A stretch of DNA of 33,068 nt from Clostridiales bacterium (GTDB lineage Bacteria > Bacillota > Clostridia > Oscillospirales > CAG-272), in the NCBI GenBank assembly GCA_021202555.1, contig JAJQCT010000006.1, positions 1-33,068 of the forward strand, written 5' to 3'. The notes under the pieces were generated by a model. The model saw only the letters and a list, made by a program, of their open reading frames with translations. It ran no database searches and was not told the DNA's origin. The stretch's first letter is position 1. Each line of letters starts with the position of its first letter. The translations under genes were made by a program, and so were the position numbers. Positions 7,792 to 14,187 of the stretch are shown piece after piece.

Positions 7792-8384
7792 GCGAATTTG
7801 ACAGCAACGAAAGCGCGGGCGGGAGCGAGGCGGAGGAAAATTACACCGACTACACATACCGCGCCACAAGAAAAAACAAATCGGATATTGTTTTATCGGT
7901 TGTAATGTATGTATCCGCCGTCGTCGCATACGGGTTTTCGATGATAGACGGAATCGGCTCGGCGGGGATTCTTCAATATCTGGCGCTCGTTTTAATCGTC
8001 GCCGCCGTATTCGTGAATTACCGCTATACGTGGCAGACCTACGCTTACAGAATCAAACCGCTTGAAAGCAGAAACACGGGCGATTTCATAGGTTATTCCT
8101 TCATCGTTTATAAGATTACGGGCAAGAAAAGCGTCATGGCAGCGAATATTCCCTGCCGCGACTGCATCAAAATTGTCGAGTGCACGCACAAAAACAAGCG
8201 CCCCGCGGCGCTTGCGGCATACGAAAAGCCCATGCGCTACTTTTTCACGAAAAATCTTATGCCCGCGGTATATTATACTGCCGTTTTCCGCGCGGACGGC
8301 GGAATCGTGTTTATAGCGTTTGAACCCGACGATGAGTTTCTTTCGTATCTTCGGGAATACATGAACAAAAAAGGCTCCGAATAA
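7788..8384 (+). CDS. Two-helix membrane protein of unknown function
   Basis: This 198-residue product starts at the ATGA overlap with the preceding gene. An acidic N-terminus (MSEFDSNESAGGSEAEE) is followed by two adjacent membrane helices (about 35-75: IVLSVVMYVSAVVAYGF and ILQYLALVLIVAAVFVNY). The C-terminal half of about 120 residues is probably cytoplasmic and holds a CRDC cysteine pair. The short hairpin of two helices plus a small soluble domain resembles bacterial PH-like (YdbT/YcxB-type) membrane proteins, but I see no decisive motif. Coupling to the upstream gene suggests that the two products interact. Confidence 0.8.
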   Translation: MSEFDSNESAGGSEAEENYTDYTYRATRKNKSDIVLSVVMYVSAVVAYGFSMIDGIGSAGILQYLALVLIVAAVFVNYRYTWQTYAYRIKPLESRNTGDFIGYSFIVYKITGKKSVMAANIPCRDCIKIVECTHKNKRPAALAAYEKPMRYFFTKNLMPAVYYTAVFRADGGIVFIAFEPDDEFLSYLREYMNKKGSE

Positions 8385-8407
8385 CGGAGGGACAGGCAGG
8401 ACTGTGT

Positions 8408-9595
8408 ATGAAAATAGCAATACTCGGAATGGGCAACATCGGAGGCGGAGTCGTTGACGTTATAATGAAAAACGCGGCAGGCATCGAGGGTGCCTGCGGT
8501 CAGCCGATTGAAATAAAATATATTCTCGATCTGCGCGAATTTCCCGAGCATCCGCTCGGCGACAGAATCGTGCATGACATAAATATTATCGCAAACGACC
8601 CCGAGGTCTCCCTTGCCGCCGAAATGATGGGCGGCTCGCACCCCGCGTATGATTTTTCGCTTCTGCTGCTCGAGCACGGAAAATCAGTTGTGACATCAAA
8701 CAAAGAGGTTGTCGCGAAATTCGGCTGCGAGCTGACACGCGCGGCGGACGCAAACGGCGTACACTATTTGTATGAGGCGAGCGTCGGCGGCGGGATTCCG
8801 CTCATCAGACCGATAAAGGACTGTCTTGCCTCGGAGACAATCACCGCGATTGACGGCATCGTCAACGGCACGACAAATTATATTCTCTCATCGATTGCAA
8901 AAAGCGGGCGCGAATTTGACGAGGTGCTGGCGGAGGCTAAGGCTTTGGGCTATGCGGAGCCGAATCCTTCGGCTGACATCGACGGGGTTGACGCCGAGCG
9001 CAAAATAACGATTCTGACGGCTCTCATGACGGGCAGGCTTTACACGCCCGAGAAGATTTGCACCGAGTCGATTCGCGGAGTTTCGCTTTCGGATATAAAG
9101 GCGGCTGATGCCGTCGGCGGGACGATAAAGCTTATCGCGCATTCGTCCGTATCCGGCAGGAAATCAGATATTTTCGCGGCGCCCTGCTTTGTGCCGTACT
9201 CCTCCCCGCTCGCTCACATAGACGGCGTATATAACAGCGTGTTTGTCAACGCATCTGTATCGGGGCAGCTTATGTTTTTCGGAAGCGGCGCGGGTCGCTA
9301 TCCGACGGCAGGAAGCATCGTCGCCGACATAATTGCCGTCGCGAACGGAACACAGCGGCGCGCGGTTCCCTTTGAAAAAGCGGACGACAGCACGCTTCTG
9401 TCGCCGAATGAGCATATCTCGTCTCATTTTTACCGCGTACCCGAGGCGCTTGCCGATGCCCCTGAATTTTCAGGTGCGGTTTGCGCGAAAACGGGCAGCT
9501 TTGCGGGAATAATAACGCCGCCCGAAGCACATGAGGCGGCGGTTCTGAGGGCAAAGTCGCTTGGCGGGGACGTTTCCGTCTACCGCGTAATTTAA
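8408..9595 (+). CDS. hom: Homoserine dehydrogenase
   Basis: The enzyme reduces aspartate semialdehyde to homoserine with NAD(P)H, the branch point to threonine and methionine. The 395-residue protein opens with a Rossmann motif (GMGNIG at 7-12). It carries the conserved SNKEVVAK around Lys99, YEASVGGGIPLI at about 122-133, NGTTNYIL at 153-160, and the substrate/catalytic block DIDGVDAERK (190-199) that includes the expected Asp and Lys residues. Firmicute enzymes usually have a C-terminal ACT domain and about 430 residues. Here the tail after about residue 320 is short and does not form a clear ACT fold, so threonine feedback may be altered. GGAGG lies 17 bases before the ATG, an unusually long distance. 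The 3' end overlaps the convergent gene by 4 bp. Confidence 0.95.
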   Translation: MKIAILGMGNIGGGVVDVIMKNAAGIEGACGQPIEIKYILDLREFPEHPLGDRIVHDINIIANDPEVSLAAEMMGGSHPAYDFSLLLLEHGKSVVTSNKEVVAKFGCELTRAADANGVHYLYEASVGGGIPLIRPIKDCLASETITAIDGIVNGTTNYILSSIAKSGREFDEVLAEAKALGYAEPNPSADIDGVDAERKITILTALMTGRLYTPEKICTESIRGVSLSDIKAADAVGGTIKLIAHSSVSGRKSDIFAAPCFVPYSSPLAHIDGVYNSVFVNASVSGQLMFFGSGAGRYPTAGSIVADIIAVANGTQRRAVPFEKADDSTLLSPNEHISSHFYRVPEALADAPEFSGAVCAKTGSFAGIITPPEAHEAAVLRAKSLGGDVSVYRVI

Positions 9596-10500
9596 TAAAG
9601 ATTTTGCCAGAGACTTTTGTCAAGATAATACGATATTGAGCGTTCAAGCCAGTAATCGTATACGGCGCTTGGATTTTTAGCTTCAAGGGATTTGAATTTT
9701 TTGTACATTTCCATCCCGTCGCCGACATCATGCCAGATGTCCGCGAAAATGAAGTCGTAATCCGCCGTTTTGCCGCTCCCCGCGAACTCAAACGCGTCGT
9801 CCGCGATGATTTTCACCTTATCGGCGTGGGGAAACTGCGGTAAAATGAACTCGCGGAAAAGAGATGCCGCATCGTCTGAAATTTCAACGACGGTGACAGA
9901 GCTGACGTTTTCCTTTTCAGAGCACATATAGGCGAAATATCCCAGTCCAAGTCCGTAGGTGAGTACATTTCCGAAGGCGCGGTTTACTGACGGAATTGTC
10001 GTCGTTGTCTCGTTGGGCATGAGCGTCATCCATTCGCGCCCATCCTCTTTTATGGCGGGAAATTCAAATTCCTCCGTGAAAAAGCCGATCTGCGGCACAA
10101 GCTCGCAGTTTTCCGTTTTTATAAATTCGTCGCACACAAACGCCTCGCAGGGCGCGAATTTCATTTTCGTAAGCTCCCATCTTCCCCTTTTGATCTCGGG
10201 AAGCTTTATATTTTTGAAATAAGGATCGCTTTTGAATTTTTCGGCATCGAGCATATGGACAGCGGGAATTATGTAGTTTTTGAAAAGCGCCTTGTCGCCG
10301 CCCGAGGCGTCAATATCAAGGCAAGCCGCCAAAAGCTCCGCGTAGGCGCGCTCGTATGTCATATTGCAGGCATCCGACATCTCTGTGAGCGCGTCAATTG
10401 TTATCGCCCCCGGCGAGAGATTCAGATAAAGCGAAAATAAATACGCCGCGCGGCTGTTGTATTTTCGCACCGTCTCGCGCGGAAGAATCATTCCCCTCAT
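9592..10500 (-). CDS. SAM-dependent methyltransferase-fold protein (spermidine synthase-like)
   Basis: The 302-residue product has an N-terminal helical region of about 170 residues that I do not recognise. A Rossmann-like domain follows, with motif I LTYGLGLGYFAY (GLGLG at 183-187), an acidic ribose-binding residue (VTVVEIS, Glu206), IIADDAFEF and YDFIFADIW. This arrangement fits class I methyltransferases or the spermidine synthase-like group. No polyamine substrate motifs are evident and the substrate is unknown. Its ATG overlaps the coaW stop (ATGA at 10497-10500), so it is translated with pantothenate kinase. This suggests, but does not prove, a role tied to CoA or pantetheine metabolism. 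It converges on hom with a 4-bp overlap of coding ends and no terminator in between. Confidence 0.75.
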   Translation of the reverse strand: MRGMILPRETVRKYNSRAAYLFSLYLNLSPGAITIDALTEMSDACNMTYERAYAELLAACLDIDASGGDKALFKNYIIPAVHMLDAEKFKSDPYFKNIKLPEIKRGRWELTKMKFAPCEAFVCDEFIKTENCELVPQIGFFTEEFEFPAIKEDGREWMTLMPNETTTTIPSVNRAFGNVLTYGLGLGYFAYMCSEKENVSSVTVVEISDDAASLFREFILPQFPHADKVKIIADDAFEFAGSGKTADYDFIFADIWHDVGDGMEMYKKFKSLEAKNPSAVYDYWLERSISYYLDKSLWQNLY

Positions 10501-11339
10501 TTGTGATACGAGAGCGCCGCGCCTATGACAGTCGCGAACTGCGAATTGTTGGGTATAATAAAGTTCACGTTGAAAAAGCGCGACAGCGCGGCGAAGGTCT
10601 TTTCCGCGAGCGGCGTCGTCGTGAGATTTCCCGTAACGACAATATCCTTCGTGTCAAAGGAGCGTGCCGCAAAGCGCGAAACTACGCCGACAGTTTCAAA
10701 TACCATATTGAAAAGTCCGAGCGCCATATCGGACGAGGTTGCAAGCCCGCTTATATTGCCGAAATTGGCAGCCGTCAGCTTATCCGACATACAGTCATAA
10801 ACATTTTTCTCTGTCATGTCTCCGACAAGAAGGTCGATATTTTCAAGATTTCCGTTCTCGGCAAGCTGCTCTATTTCCTCTATTTCGTCGCTTCCCACAA
10901 GCTTCTTCGACAGCCCGATGAGAGTGCCGCCGCCGATTCCCGTGCCGCCGAGATATTCGGGTGTCTTCCCGCTTTCGGCGTAAACAAGAGCCGTTCCCGT
11001 GCCGAGGCTTACAACAACCGCACGGTCAAGCCCCGATAAATAAAGACCACCGTAGCCTATCGAATCAAATTCGGACGCATGGCGCGACGGCAGCGAATAA
11101 ATCGGCTTGCTGTTGAACGCCGAGCCTACTCCCGTCATCATCACACATTCTATATCGGAGAGCTCAAGCGAGCTTTCGCTTGTGAATTTTCCGAACGCGC
11201 CGTAAAGCGACGTCAAGGGATCGGCAGCGCGGACGACAAGCGGCGTCATAATCGTTTTGTCGCTCATCGACGACGAATCGGAAAATCCGACGATTTTGGT
11301 GGTGCTGCCGCCGACGTCTATTCCTATGATAACTCCCAT
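10497..11339 (-). CDS. coaW: Type II pantothenate kinase
   Basis: CoaW phosphorylates pantothenate (and often pantetheine) with ATP, the first step of CoA synthesis. Type II enzymes are largely insensitive to CoA feedback. The 280-residue protein begins with the ASKHA phosphate-binding loop GIDVGGSTTKIVGF (6-19). It also has the SEFDSIGYGG segment that carries the likely catalytic acid, VVSLGTGTALVY, and GGTGIGGGTLIGL, all hallmarks of the PanK-II family. GAGGAG lies about 6 bases before the ATG at 11339. It is first in a two-gene transcript with the methyltransferase-like gene. Its promoter interlocks with that of the divergent HAD phosphatase. Confidence 0.93.
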   Translation of the reverse strand: MGVIIGIDVGGSTTKIVGFSDSSSMSDKTIMTPLVVRAADPLTSLYGAFGKFTSESSLELSDIECVMMTGVGSAFNSKPIYSLPSRHASEFDSIGYGGLYLSGLDRAVVVSLGTGTALVYAESGKTPEYLGGTGIGGGTLIGLSKKLVGSDEIEEIEQLAENGNLENIDLLVGDMTEKNVYDCMSDKLTAANFGNISGLATSSDMALGLFNMVFETVGVVSRFAARSFDTKDIVVTGNLTTTPLAEKTFAALSRFFNVNFIIPNNSQFATVIGAALSYHK

Positions 11340-11379
11340 GTGAAGCTCCTCTTTGTAAATTTATTTTTTCGGAGAGTAT

Positions 11380-11408
11380 ATTCTATCATACTCTTGATAA
11401 AAAATCAA
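11380..11408 (-). promoter_or_regulatory. Promoter of coaW
   Basis: On the minus strand TTGATT (11403-11408) is followed by 17 bases and TAGAAT (11380-11385). The coaW start codon is 41 bp downstream of the -10. The -35 lies inside the spacer of the opposing promoter for the HAD gene. Confidence 0.7.
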
Positions 11409-11422
11409 GACTGTGATATACT
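11394..11422 (+). promoter_or_regulatory. Promoter of the HAD phosphatase gene
   Basis: TTGATA (11394-11399), a 17-base spacer and TATACT (11417-11422) precede the GGAGGC site and ATG at 11446. The -35 lies inside the spacer of the coaW promoter. The two -35 boxes are the arms of an inverted repeat (TTGAT, five A, ATCAA; 11394-11408). Confidence 0.7.
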
Positions 11423-11445
11423 CTTATCGTACCATCGGAGGCAAC

Positions 11446-12270
11446 ATGAAAACATACGGAGAAATTCTGCGCGAAAAAAAGCTTTTTATATTCGACCTTG
11501 ACGGAACCGTCTATCTCGGCGGTCACCCGTTCGATTTTGCCATACGCTTCATTGAGCATTTGCGGCGCTCGGGGCGAGATATACTCTTTTTCACGAACAA
11601 TGCCTCGCACTCGAAAAATTACTACATGGCAAAGCTTTCGGAAATGGGCTTTTCACCGTCGCACTGCGAGATTATGACGGCAGGCGACGTTACAGCGGAA
11701 TTTTTGCTGCGAAACCGCACGGGAAAATCCGTGTATCTTGTCGGAACCACCGAGCTCCGGCTCGACTGGAGAGAACGCGGTGTTGAAATTATCGGTGAGG
11801 ATGAGATTCGTCTCGGCAGACGCGCCGACATCGTAGTTTCGAGCTTTGACACGGAGCTGACGTATGAAAAGCTCAAAAACGCCGTATCTATGATAAACGG
11901 GGGTGCGGAGTACATATGCACTCACCCGGATTTCAACTGCCCTACTGAATACGGTCCTATACCCGACAGCGGCTCGATAGCGGCGCTTCTCACCGCATCG
12001 ACGGGTACTCTGCCGAAATTTTTCGGCAAGCCCCACCGCGAAACGGTCGAGATGATACGCGAGGTTACGCGCTGCCCGTTTCGCGACATCGCGATATTCG
12101 GCGACAGGCTCTATACAGACATCGCGCTCGGCGTGAAAAACGGAATCACCTCCGTGCTTGTCCTGACGGGCGAAACGACGGTATCAGACCTTTCCCCATC
12201 AAACGACACCGTTCCCGACATTGTACTTCCCTCTCTCAAAGAGGCGGACGCGGCTATGTTCGGTGAATAA
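11446..12270 (+). CDS. HAD-superfamily subclass IIA (NagD-like) phosphatase
   Basis: This is a 274-residue soluble hydrolase. Motif I is FDLDGTVYLGG, with nucleophile Asp17 and acid/base Asp19. Motif II is FFTNNAS. The motif III lysine is in FGKPHRETVEMI, and motif IV is FGDRLYTDIALGVKNG. The cap between motifs II and III and the overall length fit the NagD/AraL/p-nitrophenyl-phosphatase group, whose members dephosphorylate nucleotides and sugar phosphates. The true substrate cannot be read from sequence. ATG at 11446 has GGAGGC 4-9 bases upstream. An in-frame start 11 codons earlier lies in the promoter region and is rejected. It is divergent from coaW, with overlapping promoters. Confidence 0.9.
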   Translation: MKTYGEILREKKLFIFDLDGTVYLGGHPFDFAIRFIEHLRRSGRDILFFTNNASHSKNYYMAKLSEMGFSPSHCEIMTAGDVTAEFLLRNRTGKSVYLVGTTELRLDWRERGVEIIGEDEIRLGRRADIVVSSFDTELTYEKLKNAVSMINGGAEYICTHPDFNCPTEYGPIPDSGSIAALLTASTGTLPKFFGKPHRETVEMIREVTRCPFRDIAIFGDRLYTDIALGVKNGITSVLVLTGETTVSDLSPSNDTVPDIVLPSLKEADAAMFGE

Positions 12271-12347
12271 AAAATCATTTCTTTGTCAAAATTATCCGAA
12301 GAATACTCTTGTACATCAAAAAATCATTTTTCAAAGGAGATAACGAC

Positions 12348-13133
12348 ATGAGCAGCATCGGTCGAACAATTCTTTATATCTTTCTGATTATCGCAGCGGT
12401 TGCGGTTATTGTGGGAGCGGCAATGCTTATAATGAACATTGTAAGCGAAATACCGTCGGAGGATACGGATACCGATGGCGCTGACGCAACTGCCGCCGAC
12501 GGCTCGGAGGGCGATATTACAACTGAGCTTTCGAGAACTCCCGACGCGGAAGGCACGACATCGGATGACACTGCGGATGGCACCGCACAGGACACAATCT
12601 CGGACGACACCGTAGTTCTCGACAGCGGCAACAGTTCAACCGACGCGGAAGGCGTGACAATTACGACATACAGCACGTCACTCACGCTTTATGCGCTTTA
12701 TAACGTCAACGCGCGCATGAGCTACAGTACGTCGAGCGATATTTACTTTATCATTTACAAGGGAGATTCCGTTACTGTAACGGGCGAGACGAGCAACGGC
12801 TGGTATCAGATTCTCTACGGCATTTACACGGCGTATATAAGGCAGGATCTTCTGACGGCGGACGCAAGCGCCAGCGCTGTCGTGACGACGACATATGATA
12901 CGCCCGTCACGATGTACACCTCAGAATCAGTAAATGTGCGCAGCGGACCTACAACATCGTCAAGCATATATGAAATGTATTCGGCGGGCGTTGAGGTTAC
13001 GGTCGTGGGCGAAACTGACAACGGCTGGTATGTGATAGAATACGGTGACGGCACGGCTTATATAAACGACGATTATCTTTCCGAGACAATGCCCGAAACG
13101 ACAAGCGAAACGGAAGCGGAAAACGCCGCGTAA
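12348..13133 (+). CDS. Membrane-anchored protein with two bacterial SH3 domains
   Basis: This 261-residue protein starts at ATG 12348 behind AAAGGAGA. One N-terminal helix (TILYIFLIIAAVAVIVGAAM, about 7-26) anchors it, and the rest is predicted outside the membrane. A linker of about 85 residues rich in Asp, Thr and Ser follows. Two SH3b domains come next. The first has NVNARMSYSTSSDIYFII and a GETSNGWYQI core. The second has NVRSGPTTSSSIYEMY and GETDNGWYVIEYGDGTAYI. SH3b domains commonly bind peptidoglycan or act as cell-wall targeting modules. No catalytic domain is present, so this may be a sensor or adaptor. It ends at a strong terminator (13162-13217). Confidence 0.88.
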   Translation: MSSIGRTILYIFLIIAAVAVIVGAAMLIMNIVSEIPSEDTDTDGADATAADGSEGDITTELSRTPDAEGTTSDDTADGTAQDTISDDTVVLDSGNSSTDAEGVTITTYSTSLTLYALYNVNARMSYSTSSDIYFIIYKGDSVTVTGETSNGWYQILYGIYTAYIRQDLLTADASASAVVTTTYDTPVTMYTSESVNVRSGPTTSSSIYEMYSAGVEVTVVGETDNGWYVIEYGDGTAYINDDYLSETMPETTSETEAENAA

Positions 13134-13161
13134 TCGGCAAATTCAGATACAAACAAAAATA

Positions 13162-13217
13162 CCCGTCGGGGAGCGGACTGCTTTCCCGACGGGCGTTTTG
13201 TTTTCGTTTTTTATTTT
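13162..13217. terminator. Bidirectional intrinsic terminator
   Basis: The arms CCCGTCGGG (13162-13170) and CCCGACGGG (13185-13193) form a 9-bp GC-rich stem. On the plus strand it is followed by a long T-rich stretch (13195-13217). On the minus strand it is followed by TATTTTTG. It serves both the SH3 gene and the convergent bioY. Confidence 0.88.
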
Positions 13218-13816
13218 TCCGTGGTTCCCTCGTCAGCCTTAGCGGACACTGATTTTCTTCCCTCAAGTCTCGGAAGGACACGTGCGAGCCTGTCCGTCAG
13301 GTCAAGCGCGAGCGCGCACTTCGCAAGGTCGGGGAGAATGAACGGTATTACGCACCATGAAAGAATCGTGCCGAGAGACTGGGGCGTGCCGTTCATTACA
13401 TAAACAGCCGCAAACCACGCGGTTCCGAACGCATAGCACACAAGTACGGAAAGCACCATCGAAATTCCCATCCATACCATGCTCTTTTTCGTGAGCCTCT
13501 CCATCGCCCACATCAAAAGTGCGCCGAAGAAAAATCCCACAATGTATCCGCCCGTCGAGCCGAGAAGATATGATATTCCCCCGTTGAAACTCGCAAACAC
13601 GGGAAGTCCGATAGCGCCCATTATTATGTAAAGCGCAACCGAAATTGTCCCGCGGCGCCCGCCGAGCACACCGCACGTAAGCATGACGGCAAACGTCTGA
13701 AGCGTAAACGGAACAGTCATCGGTATCGTTATCTGCGCGCAGACGGCGATAATCGCGGTAAAGAGCGATATTAAACATAAATCGCGCACCGGCATTTTTT
13801 CTTTTGTCTTTGTCAT
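13211..13816 (-). CDS. bioY: Biotin ECF transporter S component
   Basis: BioY is the membrane subunit that binds biotin for an energy-coupling factor transporter. The ATPase and T subunits are usually encoded elsewhere, and none is in this window. The 201-residue product has the family length, about six helices and the diagnostic block FTLQTFAVMLTCGVLGG followed by GAIGLPVFASFNGGISYLLGSTGGYIVGF. A start at 13816 is supported by the GGGGGA site just upstream. It is a single-gene transcript with a full consensus promoter (13870-13898) and a leader hairpin. No clear BirA palindrome is visible near the promoter, so biotin control is not demonstrated. Confidence 0.95.
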   Translation of the reverse strand: MTKTKEKMPVRDLCLISLFTAIIAVCAQITIPMTVPFTLQTFAVMLTCGVLGGRRGTISVALYIIMGAIGLPVFASFNGGISYLLGSTGGYIVGFFFGALLMWAMERLTKKSMVWMGISMVLSVLVCYAFGTAWFAAVYVMNGTPQSLGTILSWCVIPFILPDLAKCALALDLTDRLARVLPRLEGRKSVSAKADEGTTEK

Positions 13817-13830
13817 AAGGTCCCCCTTTT

Positions 13831-13852
13831 GGCGGCGTCAAAGAGCGCCGCC
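13831..13852 (-). promoter_or_regulatory. Leader hairpin before bioY
   Basis: The arms GGCGGCG and CGCCGCC make a 7-bp all-GC stem with an 8-base loop. It lies in the short 5' leader of bioY, immediately before the GGGGGA ribosome binding site. It might affect translation or mRNA stability. It has no T-run and does not look like a terminator. No riboswitch core is recognisable. Confidence 0.5.
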
Positions 13853-13869
13853 CAATGAATTTCGTCAAT

Positions 13870-13898
13870 ATTATATATTTTTCTCGTACTTTTGTCAA
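13870..13898 (-). promoter_or_regulatory. Consensus promoter of bioY
   Basis: On the minus strand TTGACA (13893-13898), a 17-base spacer and TATAAT (13870-13875) match the vegetative consensus at all twelve positions. The bioY start is 54 bp downstream of the -10. Confidence 0.85.
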
Positions 13899-14187
13899 GG
13901 GGTAAATAAAAAAAAGCATTTCAGGCGCGGATTATGAAAAAAGCGTTTGCCCGCCGATTTTTGCCGAACAAAAAAATTCGTACACCAAATTCAGGTGACG
14001 GACACGGGTAAATTTTATGTTTCGGCATTACCCGCACCCGATTTCGTTTTCCTGCGACAGGGAGACGCAATCCGCATCATTTCCACCGAAAAGAGTACGA
14101 ACGGCGACCCTCGCGCTTCGACCGAGGGCGCGGGCTCCGAAGGATAAAATAGGCTTACAAAAAATCATTTGTTTTTCGGAGGAAATC
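13899..14187. other. Intergenic region between bioY and spoIIE
   Basis: No gene is supported here. A reading frame open from 14017 joins spoIIE, but it lacks a ribosome binding site and its composition is unlike coding sequence. TGCCGAA occurs at 13962-13968 and, on the other strand, at 14021-14027. This fits the TGNCGAA core of Spo0A boxes, which would make sense before spoIIE, but such short matches arise easily by chance. No convincing -35/-10 pair for spoIIE is seen. A weak hairpin (CCCTCG/CGAGGG) lies near 14110-14130. Confidence 0.35.

Noticed and set aside
14017-14187. 57-codon upstream extension of spoIIE
   Set aside because: There is no ribosome binding site at the upstream ATG, while CGGAGGA sits correctly before ATG 14188. 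The extension is Arg/Pro-rich and unlike a SpoIIE N-terminus.
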